Positions 7,277-13,760 of a stretch of DNA of 30,931 nucleotides are shown here, piece by piece. This DNA comes from Anaerolineae bacterium. Lineage in GTDB: Bacteria > Chloroflexota > Anaerolineae > 4572-78 > J111. Where the stretch lies: assembly GCA_023382535.1 (NCBI GenBank), contig JAHDWA010000031.1, positions 82,135 to 113,065 on the forward strand. Reading direction: 5' to 3'. The position numbers and the translations under genes were made by a program. The notes below the pieces were generated by a model. The model had not been told where the DNA came from and did no database searches. It worked only from the letters and a program-made list of their open reading frames with translations. Numbering within the stretch: position 1 is the first letter of the stretch; each line of letters starts with the position of its first letter.

Positions 7277-7530
7277 GTTGGCTAAAAAACAGGCTGCAAG
7301 CCGGTTCTCTTCCGGGGATTACCAGGGGGTGATGGTTACATATTTTCGGCCAACCTCCTCAAGGGGTCAGGTAATCGGGAGGTAATTTAGCTCCCGCCCC
7401 CCGGTTCAGCCGTCGTCCCCGGCTCCCGTGCTTGAGCTTCAGACCCCCCGGGTGATCAGTCCCACCCCTTGAGGCGAAGGCCGATTTGAGCGACAACAGC
7501 CGCACAGGGCGGTGAGGAAGATGAGTCAAG
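7266..7530 (+). ncRNA. Structured RNA resembling HEARO / IscB omega-RNA, without a nuclease gene
   Basis: The stretch has no gene but strong long-range pairing. CCTCAAGGGGT (7357-7367) pairs perfectly with 7464-7474, next to UCGGCC (7346-7351) with 7479-7484. Local stems are CGGGAG 7376-7381/7391-7396, AGCCG 7408-7412/7420-7424, CCGC 7500-7503/GCGG 7509-7512, and GUUGGC 7277-7282/7349-7354 as an alternative. The conserved-looking blocks CCCGGTTCAGCCG and CTCCCGTGCTTGAGCTTC match my memory of HEARO (HNH-endonuclease-associated RNA and ORF), now known as the omega-RNA of IscB. No IscB frame follows; the next gene is on the other strand. Stand-alone omega-RNAs used in trans have been reported in Chloroflexota (Ktedonobacter). 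The class call is recall, while the folding is visible. Confidence 0.6.
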
Positions 7531-7533
7531 GCG

Positions 7534-7570
7534 CCCCAATCTCTTCAAGAGAGGGGGTGTCTTGCTTTTT
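7534..7570 (+). terminator. Terminator after the structured RNA
   Basis: CCCC-AA-TCTCT (7534-7544) pairs with AGAGA-G-GGGG (7548-7557) around a 3-nt loop, and a T-rich tract (7563-7570) follows on the plus strand. It also lies just after the hydrolase stop, so it may act in both directions. Confidence 0.55.
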
Positions 7571-8822
7571 ACCGGTACAGCACGGGCTGGTGGGCGGGCG
7601 CGGCGAAGCAGGCGCGGGTAAATTCACTTACAATTTTAGCAAACTGCTCGTGGTGCTCAATCAAGCCCATGTGCCTGGCCGGGGCCAGCGGAGCGAGCTG
7701 CGCTGCCGGCATCTCCTGGTGGATGCGCTGGCTGGCTTCGGGCCGGCAGATGGGGTCATGATCGGCCGGTATCACCAGGGTGGGGAGGTCAATCTGCGGC
7801 AGCGTGTCGGTAGCATCATAGTGGAGCATGCCCAGCATACCGCGGGCCAGCACATCCGGGGCGGCCTGCGACTGGAGCCGGGCGAAGAACTCGACCTGAT
7901 CCCAGGTTTCGCTCCCGGCAAAGCCGTTCTGCTTGGTGAAGACGTGGGTCATACCGTTGAGATAGCTCAGCCAGTTGAGCAGCCAGACCAGCGGTGACAG
8001 CCAGATAGCCAGGTGTAACAACGGCACCAGCACCGGCCGTTCCAGCGCGGTGTAGAGGTCGGCATTGGCAATGGTGCGGGCCGGGTTGGTGTAGGTGGTA
8101 TGGACCAGGACGAGGCCGGCCACGCGGCTGGCCAGCAGGTCGGGAAAGAGGCGGGCAAAGGTCAGCGTGATCATGCCGCCGATGCTGTGCCCCAGCAGGA
8201 TGGCCGGCTGGCCGCCGGCCAGGGCCAATACGGCTTCGAGATGGCAGGCGAGATTCTCCAGGCTGTAGTCGTTATTGCGGGGCCGGGTCGAGCGGCCCAA
8301 TCCCGGCAGGTCCCAGACGATGAGCCGGAAGTGCTGGCTCAGGGCCTGCTTGGCGTAATACCACTCGGTGCTGTTAAAGCTCCAGCCGTGGGTCAGGATA
8401 ATCGTCGGGCCGTGCTCCGGGCCGTAGAACTCGACCTGCAGCTCCGACCCATCGGGCCGGGGCAGGCGCTGCACCCGCCCCTGGCGCGTATCCCGGGGCC
8501 GGTCGCCTTTTGTCCGGGAGCGGCTCGTCAGGCTGCCCAGCCCGCGAATGATCCAGCCGCCGGCCAAGGCCCAGAGCAGCAGGGCCAGCCCGGCGGCCAG
8601 GCAGGCGGTCGGCAGGTTGAAGCCGGCGTTCAGATCAAACATGTAACGATCAAGCTGCGGGTCGTAGGCCCAGGCCCACTGGAACCATGCCCAGAGCAGA
8701 TAAACGCCCCCGCCGACGAGGCCCAGCGACAGCAGGTAGGAGAGCCAGACGGAGAAGACCAGCGGCAGGGCCGGCAGCCCGATTATTTGTTTAGCCCAAA
8801 AGAGGTAAGCTCGTTTCAGCAT
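7569..8822 (-). CDS. Membrane-anchored alpha/beta hydrolase
   Basis: ATG 8822 (MLKRAYLFWAKQ) is preceded by GGAAAG and is preferred to an in-frame TTG at 8834. The 417-residue protein has two N-terminal hydrophobic segments (about 16-45 and 70-92) before the hydrolase core. The core has the oxyanion strand THGWSFNSTEWYY, the nucleophile elbow GHSIGG (S213), an acid in PADHDP (D354 or D356) and the histidine in APARHMG (H384). The catalytic triad is therefore complete. These proteins hydrolyse esters, amides or similar bonds; the substrate is not predictable. It is a single gene, 118-130 bases from the next. Confidence 0.88.
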   Translation of the reverse strand: MLKRAYLFWAKQIIGLPALPLVFSVWLSYLLSLGLVGGGVYLLWAWFQWAWAYDPQLDRYMFDLNAGFNLPTACLAAGLALLLWALAGGWIIRGLGSLTSRSRTKGDRPRDTRQGRVQRLPRPDGSELQVEFYGPEHGPTIILTHGWSFNSTEWYYAKQALSQHFRLIVWDLPGLGRSTRPRNNDYSLENLACHLEAVLALAGGQPAILLGHSIGGMITLTFARLFPDLLASRVAGLVLVHTTYTNPARTIANADLYTALERPVLVPLLHLAIWLSPLVWLLNWLSYLNGMTHVFTKQNGFAGSETWDQVEFFARLQSQAAPDVLARGMLGMLHYDATDTLPQIDLPTLVIPADHDPICRPEASQRIHQEMPAAQLAPLAPARHMGLIEHHEQFAKIVSEFTRACFAAPAHQPVLYR

Positions 8823-8952
8823 TCTGCTTTCCAAGCTTAGCGGCTTATGGCCCGCTTGTCTATACTCATTTGGGCGGCTTATGAATCAAAAAAGGGTTAT
8901 CTTTGAATAGCTCTTTTGTGGGAGCCGGCCTGCTGGTTATAAAGATGGGGAA

Positions 8953-9681
8953 TTAGCGCTGAAGGATCGTACAAACAGGTGCAGGCAGCGGGTGTTTGGT
9001 CTGGTTGTTTAGCCACAAAACGGGGCATTTTCCGGCTTCAAGCTGGCCTGTGCTTCTGAGCAAGACACCGCTGAGGCGCTGATAGTGCTTGAAGAAATCG
9101 GAGGTATCTCGAAAGCGGTGCCGCTGGAATAACAGCGGCTCTTTTTGTTCTGCCCGCTGCTTGAGCTGGTTCATCACCTGGCCCACCTCCAGCTCGCACA
9201 GCGCCGGCTGATCCGCCATAATGACCAGGAGATTCATCATGCCGGGTAACATCTGGCCCAGTTTGCTGCCCACAGTTTCGGCCAGCCGCCGGCCCTCAGC
9301 CTGCGGGTCAAAGAGAGGCGGTTCGCCTTCGTCGTTCTCCCGCATGGAGCGCCGCATGCGCGTGACCTCGACATTAAAGGTGAGCCGGGTTCTGAAGGTC
9401 ACTGCAAAATCAGGCCCTCGTCCTGTTCCTTTGCCGTAAGGCTCATAGGCCAGGGTAAAGCGCTTTTCGTGGAGGAATAAATAGGCCGTTTCCAGTTCGG
9501 CCCGCAGGTCCTGCAACCCATCGGCGCTGTGGCTCCCCCTGATTTTCTTACGGATCTTGTCCCGGTGCGCGGCCACAAAGTCCGCGAAGCGGGGCAGTTC
9601 ACTCATCCACTGCCTGAGCAGCGGCGCTAAAACGTGGGGTTTATGATCAAAAAGATAACCCAGGGTTTCCTGAATGACCAT
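8953..9681 (-). CDS. Uncharacterised protein with PD-(D/E)XK-like core
   Basis: I do not recognise a named family for this 242-residue soluble protein. Residues 60-110 read like the core of a PD-(D/E)XK nuclease: a helix with E64 (LRAELETAYLF), a strand ending in GPDFAV (D91), and a second strand FNVEVTR with E105. The usual lysine is replaced (EVT-R). The rest is helical, including a conserved-looking segment MNLLVIMADQPALCELE. It starts just outside the 183-nt hairpin element and is divergent from the EVE-nuclease gene. A defence or mobile-element nuclease is plausible but unproven. Confidence 0.6.
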   Translation of the reverse strand: MVIQETLGYLFDHKPHVLAPLLRQWMSELPRFADFVAAHRDKIRKKIRGSHSADGLQDLRAELETAYLFLHEKRFTLAYEPYGKGTGRGPDFAVTFRTRLTFNVEVTRMRRSMRENDEGEPPLFDPQAEGRRLAETVGSKLGQMLPGMMNLLVIMADQPALCELEVGQVMNQLKQRAEQKEPLLFQRHRFRDTSDFFKHYQRLSGVLLRSTGQLEAGKCPVLWLNNQTKHPLPAPVCTILQR

Positions 9682-9690
9682 AGAGCTATT

Positions 9691-9873
9691 GAAAGCGTTC
9701 GGAAATTACTTCATTGGCCTGGCCCGCCCCGGCATGAATGCCAGGGCTATGGAACAGCGCCGGGTCAACCCGGCTTTAGCCCGATTAATCGGGCGCTGTT
9801 GGATAGTCCGGCGACTTTATCGCCGGACGAGCGCCGGTGGCAAGGTTGCCGCTGCGGGTTTCCGAACGCTCTC
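9691..9873. repeat. 183-nt multi-hairpin element
   Basis: The ends pair over at least 12 bp (AGCGTTCGGAAA 9694-9705 with 9859-9870, extendable to 9691/9873). Inside lie four structures. The first is a hairpin at 9726-9747. The second is a perfect three-way junction closed by AACAGC/GCTGTT (9753-9758/9795-9800), with two 6-bp hairpins (9759-9774, 9779-9794), both with tetraloops. The third is a 9-bp hairpin GTCCGGCGA/TCGCCGGAC (9806-9828). The fourth is GGCAAGGTTGCC (9839-9850). It could be an RNA, a non-autonomous mobile element or a recombination site; strand is undecided. Confidence 0.8.
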
Positions 9874-10033
9874 CTATTATATAAAATTATCGTTATTTCG
9901 GTAAACGTAGGAGCACAGCCTTATGCCTGTTTTAATTTTTGAGGGTGTTGCACTGGGGTAGAAGTCGTGATAAACTAGATAAAGTGGGCTATAGTTTTGG
10001 TCGCTTTCTGTTACGATCGCTGTAGGAGTTACA
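9874..10033 (+). promoter_or_regulatory. Promoter and leader of the EVE-nuclease gene
   Basis: TTGCAC (9948-9953) is followed after 17 bases by TAAACT (9971-9976), giving a start near 9983 and a leader of about 50 bases. AGGAG precedes the ATG at 10034. The sequence is A/T-rich compared with the flanking genes. Nothing else is seen here. Confidence 0.45.
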
Positions 10034-11131
10034 ATGGCGTACTACCTTGACTTATTCTCACCTGAGACATACGAATCATTCTCAAAATCTAACCGTAATA
10101 TTTCTGGCTTTCGTGCCCGACAAGAGAACGCAGCAAGTCGGATAAAGGTCGGTGATAAACTCATCTGCTATATGACCAAACTTTCGCGCTGGGTTGGCAT
10201 TCTGGAAGTTACAGGAAAGTACTTTAAAGATGATACTCCCCTTTTTTACAGTATCAATGATCCCTTTGTAATTCGTTTCAAAGTAAAACCGCTGGTTTGG
10301 CTACCAAAAGAAAAAGCTGTTCCAATCCGAGATGAGAGAGTCTGGAATAAGCTTTCGTTTACCAAAGGTGTTGAAAAAAATGCATCGCAATGGACCGGTA
10401 AGTTACGTAGTAGTTTAAATGTGCTGAGTCAAAGTGATGGTCAATTTCTGGAGCAGCTTATCTTAACTCAAGTTGACAGTGGTGAAACTTTTGAGATTGA
10501 CGAGCGTGAATATACCAAACTTATCAGGCATAAAGTCCGAAGACCGGATGGGGAAGTAACCGTTTCTGTGCCACAAGATACAGAAGCTGAAGTGGAAGCT
10601 CTGCCTCGTTTAGAAGTTAGAGAGTCGATCAAAATTCAGTCCCTCCTGGCTAATATCGGGGCACAGATGGGATTAAAAATCTGGATACCGCGTAACGACC
10701 GCACAGCCGTATTAGGTGAATGGAAAGCTGAACATCGGCCCCTTCTTGAAATCTTGCCGTTGAACTATGACGAGACGACCCTGAAAACGATTGAGCAAAT
10801 AGATGTTTTATGGTTGAGAGGGCGAGCTATAGTTCGGGCCTTTGAAGTTGAACATACAACTTCGATCTATTCGGGTATACTTCGTATGGCCGACCTTTTG
10901 GCTCTGCAACCGAATATGAATATTAAGCTGCATATTGTTGCTCCATATTCCCGACGTGAGAAGGTCTTTCAAGAGATACAACGACCAGTTTTTTCGCTGC
11001 TTGAGGAAGGGCCGCTGTCAGAACGCTGTACATTTCTTTCGTATGATAGCATCGAAGAATTAGCCAAGTTGAAGCATTTGACTCATTTATCGGATAGTGT
11101 ATTGGATGAATATACTGAAGAAGCTGAATGA
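10034..11131 (+). CDS. EVE-domain protein with C-terminal PD-(D/E)XK-like nuclease
   Basis: The 365-residue protein begins with an EVE/PUA-like domain (residues 1-145): YYLDLFSPETYESF, SGFRARQENAASRIKVGDKL, CYMTKLSRWVGILEV, and KPLVWLPKEKAVPI. EVE domains read modified bases. After a linker (146-190), the C-terminal part has a helix (about 196-215), then D257 (IDVLWLRG) and FEVEHTTSIYSG with E271/E273, followed by a helix and HIVAPYSRREKV. This resembles a PD-(D/E)XK core with an atypical E-x-E. A modified-DNA reader plus nuclease suggests a type IV restriction enzyme; that is inference. GC is clearly lower than its neighbours, suggesting transfer. AGGAG lies 5 bases before the ATG. Confidence 0.8.
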   Translation: MAYYLDLFSPETYESFSKSNRNISGFRARQENAASRIKVGDKLICYMTKLSRWVGILEVTGKYFKDDTPLFYSINDPFVIRFKVKPLVWLPKEKAVPIRDERVWNKLSFTKGVEKNASQWTGKLRSSLNVLSQSDGQFLEQLILTQVDSGETFEIDEREYTKLIRHKVRRPDGEVTVSVPQDTEAEVEALPRLEVRESIKIQSLLANIGAQMGLKIWIPRNDRTAVLGEWKAEHRPLLEILPLNYDETTLKTIEQIDVLWLRGRAIVRAFEVEHTTSIYSGILRMADLLALQPNMNIKLHIVAPYSRREKVFQEIQRPVFSLLEEGPLSERCTFLSYDSIEELAKLKHLTHLSDSVLDEYTEEAE

Positions 11132-11205
11132 AATACACCAGATAAAAACCTTATTTGCCGATTTCTTCGGTCTGGAGACAGTGCTAACCACAGCAGGAGC
11201 AAAAA

Positions 11206-11433
11206 ATGGCGGAACTCAAAACAAAACCGACGGAGCAAAGCGTGGAGGGGTTTCTCCAGGGCGTCGGCCCGGAGCAGAAACGCCGGGACTGCCTGGCCCT
11301 GGTCAAGCTGATGCGCGAGATGACGGGGAGCGAACCGCGCATGTGGTGTAATAACATGGTCGGTTTCGGCAGCTACCATTTTGCGGCAAAGGGAGCAATT
11401 GGGGTTAGATTATTTGCTGCGCTTGAGGTATGA
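11206..11433 (+). pseudogene. Truncated DUF1801 copy
   Basis: The first 58 codons (to GSYH, base 11379) match the intact gene at 12398. The first 60 bases (11206-11265 and 12398-12457) are identical and the rest is about 85% alike by eye. The frame then diverges into FAAKGAIGVRLFAALEV and stops, losing about 60% of the protein. Upstream sequences of the two copies do not match. A GGAG-like site remains, so a short product could still be made, but the fold would be broken. Confidence 0.8.
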
Positions 11434-11449
11434 TTTTACCTATGCTTAG

Positions 11450-11468
11450 CAAACCGCTCACCGGTTTG
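11450..11468. promoter_or_regulatory. Palindrome upstream of the DUF433 gene, possible operator
   Basis: CAAACCG (11450-11456) and CGGTTTG (11462-11468) form a perfect 7-bp inverted repeat with a 5-nt spacer, 35 bases before the cassette's first start. Toxin-antitoxin cassettes are usually autoregulated through such sites. Confidence 0.4.
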
Positions 11469-11503
11469 TGATTCTCAGTAGCAGTAAAAAGAGGAAATAC
11501 ATT

Positions 11504-11734
11504 ATGTGGGAAGAGCGAATTGTAGTTGACCCGAAAATCCTTGTCGGCAAGCCGATTATCAAAGGCACCCGGCTGGCGGTTGAGTTTATTCTTGACCTGT
11601 TAGCGCAGGGCTGGCCCCAGGACGAAATACTGCGCAATTATCCCGGCTTAGAAGCTGAAGACATTCAAGCCTGCCTGGCCTATGCCCGCGATATACTACG
11701 GAATGAAAGAGTCTATTTGTTGGAAACTGCTTGA
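11504..11734 (+). CDS. DUF433 protein, probable antitoxin
   Basis: The 76-residue protein reads IVVDPKILVGKPIIKGTRLAVEFILDLLAQGWPQDEIL and NYPGLEAEDIQACLAYA, the hallmark of DUF433. The fold is a small helix-turn-helix usually placed directly before a DUF5615 PIN-like protein. ATG 11504 is set by GAGGAAA six bases upstream; the frame is open from 11468, but that part is not family-like. It ends 8 bases before the next start. By family context it is the antitoxin and autorepressor. Confidence 0.88.
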   Translation: MWEERIVVDPKILVGKPIIKGTRLAVEFILDLLAQGWPQDEILRNYPGLEAEDIQACLAYARDILRNERVYLLETA

Positions 11735-11742
11735 AGGCCGCA

Positions 11743-12120
11743 ATGAAACTCTTAGCCAATGAAAACTTGCCCTTGGAGGTGGTTGAAGCGTTGCGTGAAG
11801 CGGGTTATGAAGTCGCCTGGATACGAACAGACTCACCCGAGGCTGTTGATGAAGCAGTTTTAGCACGTGCCATTGCCGAGGATCGAGTTCTCCTGACTTT
11901 CGACAAAGACTTTGGCGAATTAGCTTTTCGGCACGGTCTGCCGGCTACGTGTGGGATCATCCTGCTACGCATAACCGCTGCCTCAAGTCGAGAAGCGGCG
12001 GAGAAAGTTACCACTGCGTTAGCCGGACGCACCGATTGGTCGGGTCACTTTGCTGTAATTGATGATCGGCGGATTCGCATGCGTGTCTTGCCATCTCAAG
12101 TGAAGAAAAACAACTCCTGA
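11743..12120 (+). CDS. DUF5615 PIN-like protein, probable toxin
   Basis: This 125-residue protein begins MKLLANENLPLEVVEALREAGYEV and has AIAEDRVLLTFDKDFGELAF, typical of DUF5615 (Mut7-C/PIN-like). The acidic residues of ANENLP and TFDKDFG are the expected metal-binding set, so a ribonuclease toxin is likely by analogy with VapC. ATG 11743 has GAAGG five bases upstream; the frame reaches back to 11731 through a TTG. The gene is tightly linked to DUF433 and is followed 4 bases later by a small unknown gene. Confidence 0.88.
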   Translation: MKLLANENLPLEVVEALREAGYEVAWIRTDSPEAVDEAVLARAIAEDRVLLTFDKDFGELAFRHGLPATCGIILLRITAASSREAAEKVTTALAGRTDWSGHFAVIDDRRIRMRVLPSQVKKNNS

Positions 12121-12124
12121 CCGA

Positions 12125-12340
12125 ATGACAAAAAGACAGCTTTCAAAACTTGTTCACGAAGGGGAATACGTGGCCGAGGTCGAGGTCGAACTTATCTATA
12201 CCGACGAGGGCTGGTCGCCTTATCTATCCCTGGATGATGCCCAAAAATTGGACGAAGTCCGCTTAGCCCTGCGCCGGGGAGACCTTGAGGCAGCCGCACG
12301 CTTGGCTCGAGTTTTCAAGCTTACGCCGGTGATGGCTTGA
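12125..12340 (+). CDS. Small conserved hypothetical protein in the TA cassette
   Basis: The 71-residue protein begins MTKRQLSKLVHEGEYVAEVE, then YTDEGWSPYLSLDDAQKLDEVRLALRRGDLEAAARLA and ends near VFKLTPVMA. I recall near-identical small proteins in cyanobacteria and Chloroflexota, but no assigned function. It is soluble and acidic with a strand-rich first half and helical second half. It starts 4 bases after the DUF5615 stop, so it is part of the same transcript and could be a third component. Confidence 0.75.
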   Translation: MTKRQLSKLVHEGEYVAEVEVELIYTDEGWSPYLSLDDAQKLDEVRLALRRGDLEAAARLARVFKLTPVMA

Positions 12341-12397
12341 TTTGAGTCGGTCGGGTTGAGATTGCGGCAATACCTACCTCCTTGGGAGAAGTAAACG

Positions 12398-12829
12398 ATG
12401 GCGGAACTCAAAACAAAACCGACGGAGCAAAGCGTGGAGGGGTTTCTCCAGGGCGTCAGCCCGGAGCAGAAGCGGCAGGACTGCCTGGCCCTGGTCGAGC
12501 TGATGGCTGAGATTACGGGGAGCGAGCCGCGCATGTGGGGTAATAATATCGTCGGCTTTGGCAGCTATCATTACAAGTATGCCAGCGGCCATGAGGGCGA
12601 CTCCTTCCTGACCGGCTTTTCACCCCGCAAGCAGAATTTGACCGTATACGTCATGGCCGGCTTCGACCGGTACGACGACCTCATGCAACGGCTGGGCAAA
12701 TACACCACCGGCAAGTCCTGTTTGTACGTCAAGCGCCTGGCCGACGTTGATCTGCCCACCCTGACAGAACTGATCCGGCAGTCGGTCAGGACGATGACCC
12801 AAACCTACCCGCCGGGCGAAACTCGATAA
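12398..12829 (+). CDS. DUF1801 (YdhG-like) protein
   Basis: This 143-residue protein carries EGFLQGVSPEQKRQDCLALVELMAEITGSEPRMWGNNIVGFGSYHYKY and TGFSPRKQNLTVYVMAGFDRYDDLMQRLGKYTTGKSCLYVKRLADVD, the DUF1801 pattern. The structure is known to be a small alpha/beta fold, but the function is not established. GGAGAAG lies seven bases before the ATG. A truncated relative at 11206 flanks the other side of the DUF433/DUF5615 cassette. Confidence 0.88.
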   Translation: MAELKTKPTEQSVEGFLQGVSPEQKRQDCLALVELMAEITGSEPRMWGNNIVGFGSYHYKYASGHEGDSFLTGFSPRKQNLTVYVMAGFDRYDDLMQRLGKYTTGKSCLYVKRLADVDLPTLTELIRQSVRTMTQTYPPGETR

Positions 12830-12900
12830 GAATAATTCACTACCCTTGCCCTTTTTAAATAGAACGCTGATACATGCAGATTTGCGCACAAAAATTTATA

Positions 12901-13084
12901 AAAATCAGCGATTCGCTACCCTGCACCGGCATCTGAGTAGGCCGTAGCGGAGCGAAGGCCGTATGAAGGGTGCTGGTTAGCCAAGAATCATCGCATCCGC
13001 CGCATCCTTCGATACGCGCTCCACTGCGTTCCGCGCTACTCAGGATGCTGTTTCAGTCAGGTGCAGGGTAGTGAAAATCAGCGA
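12901..13084. mobile_element. MITE-like palindromic element with flanking direct repeats
   Basis: An 11-nt direct repeat AAAATCAGCGA occurs at 12901-12911 and 13074-13084. Between them, CTACCCTGCACC (12916-12927) pairs with 13060-13071. Inside, GCAT and CTGAGTAG (12929-12940) pair with 13036-13048. Two inverted copies of a module of about 37 nt (CTGAGTAGNCG...GAAGG) form the rest. No transposase is present. The preceding bases 12830-12900 hold an imperfect CGCTGAT/ATCAGCG inverted repeat and no gene. Confidence 0.65.
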
Positions 13085-13199
13085 AAATCAATCGAATCGG
13101 CGCTATCTGCGTTCTGTTTTTGTTTTAGTGACAGCTTACAGGCTTGACCCTGACCCGTGGTCTAGCCCCTATTGTAGTCTCCTCAAACGTGGCTGCCCG

Positions 13200-13757
13200 A
13201 TGAACAGAACCAAATCCGGAACGCTTGTCCTGCTGGTCCTGGCTCTGCCGTTCCTGGGCGGGCTGGCCGGCGGCCTGCTGGGGTATGGCTACGCGCGGGG
13301 CAGTTTGGTAAGCTGGCAGCCTCTGCCACCGCTGCCCGGCAGGCCGGTGAAAATCCTGGCGGCGAATACGGGCCTGGCCCGGCATTCTTGGTTTGTGTAC
13401 GTCCAAACCTCGGACGGGCGGGTCTACTACTGCCCGCCCTATGCCGAAGACCCGTGCTGGGAGGAAAGCGCCTGGCCCCAGGATGTTTCGATTAATCCGC
13501 CGTGCGATCCCCCGCTGCACTTTAGCGTGCCCTCACCGCCGCGGCAGGTGGTGGACAGCCTCCAGGTGCAGGCCTGTAATTTCGAGGCCGGCTACCAGGT
13601 CAATTTGGCGATTTTGGAGGATGGCCGGGTCTGGAAGTGGCAGCATGTCGCCAGCGGCCTGCTGGGCCTGACCTTCCTGGTGGGCGGAACCTGCTGCGGT
13701 TCTATCGGCGGGCTGCTCGGCGGTCTGGCCGTCGTCGTCATCCGGCGCAGGAAGTAG
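13200..13757 (+). CDS. Uncharacterised membrane protein with extracytoplasmic domain
   Basis: The start is ATG 13200 (MNRTKSGTLVLLVLALPFLG); the frame is open from 13071, but that part reads through the repeat element. The 185-residue protein has a hydrophobic segment at each end (about 8-32 and 153-180) and about 110 residues between. The middle holds WFVYVQTSDGRVYYCPP and VNLAILEDGRVWKW, which resemble single blades of propeller-like proteins, plus four cysteines that could form disulfides. I do not recognise the family. No strong Shine-Dalgarno site is visible. It lies 3 bases from the next gene. Confidence 0.65.
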   Translation: MNRTKSGTLVLLVLALPFLGGLAGGLLGYGYARGSLVSWQPLPPLPGRPVKILAANTGLARHSWFVYVQTSDGRVYYCPPYAEDPCWEESAWPQDVSINPPCDPPLHFSVPSPPRQVVDSLQVQACNFEAGYQVNLAILEDGRVWKWQHVASGLLGLTFLVGGTCCGSIGGLLGGLAVVVIRRRK

Positions 13758-13760
13758 ATA

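Noticed and set aside
7236..7568. TPP or cobalamin riboswitch controlling the ABC transporter
   Set aside because: Neither strand shows the conserved riboswitch cores, and the strong folding and terminator are on the opposite strand to the transporter.
7512..7997. 161-codon plus-strand frame after the structured RNA, considered as a possible nuclease partner
   Set aside because: It lies antisense to the hydrolase and has no HNH or RuvC motifs, so it is not an IscB.
9691..9873. Integron attC site or retron msr/msd
   Set aside because: The ends lack the attC core pattern, no integrase is nearby, and no reverse transcriptase is present.
9634..9942. Two plus-strand frames of 76 and 102 codons across the hairpin element
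   Set aside because: They read through palindromes and have no protein-like pattern.
11097..11351. 84-codon frame at the end of the EVE gene
   Set aside because: It overlaps the EVE gene end and reads the truncated DUF1801 copy out of frame.
13071..13199. N-terminal extension of the membrane protein
   Set aside because: These codons fall in the repeat element and leader; the signal-like segment begins at 13200.
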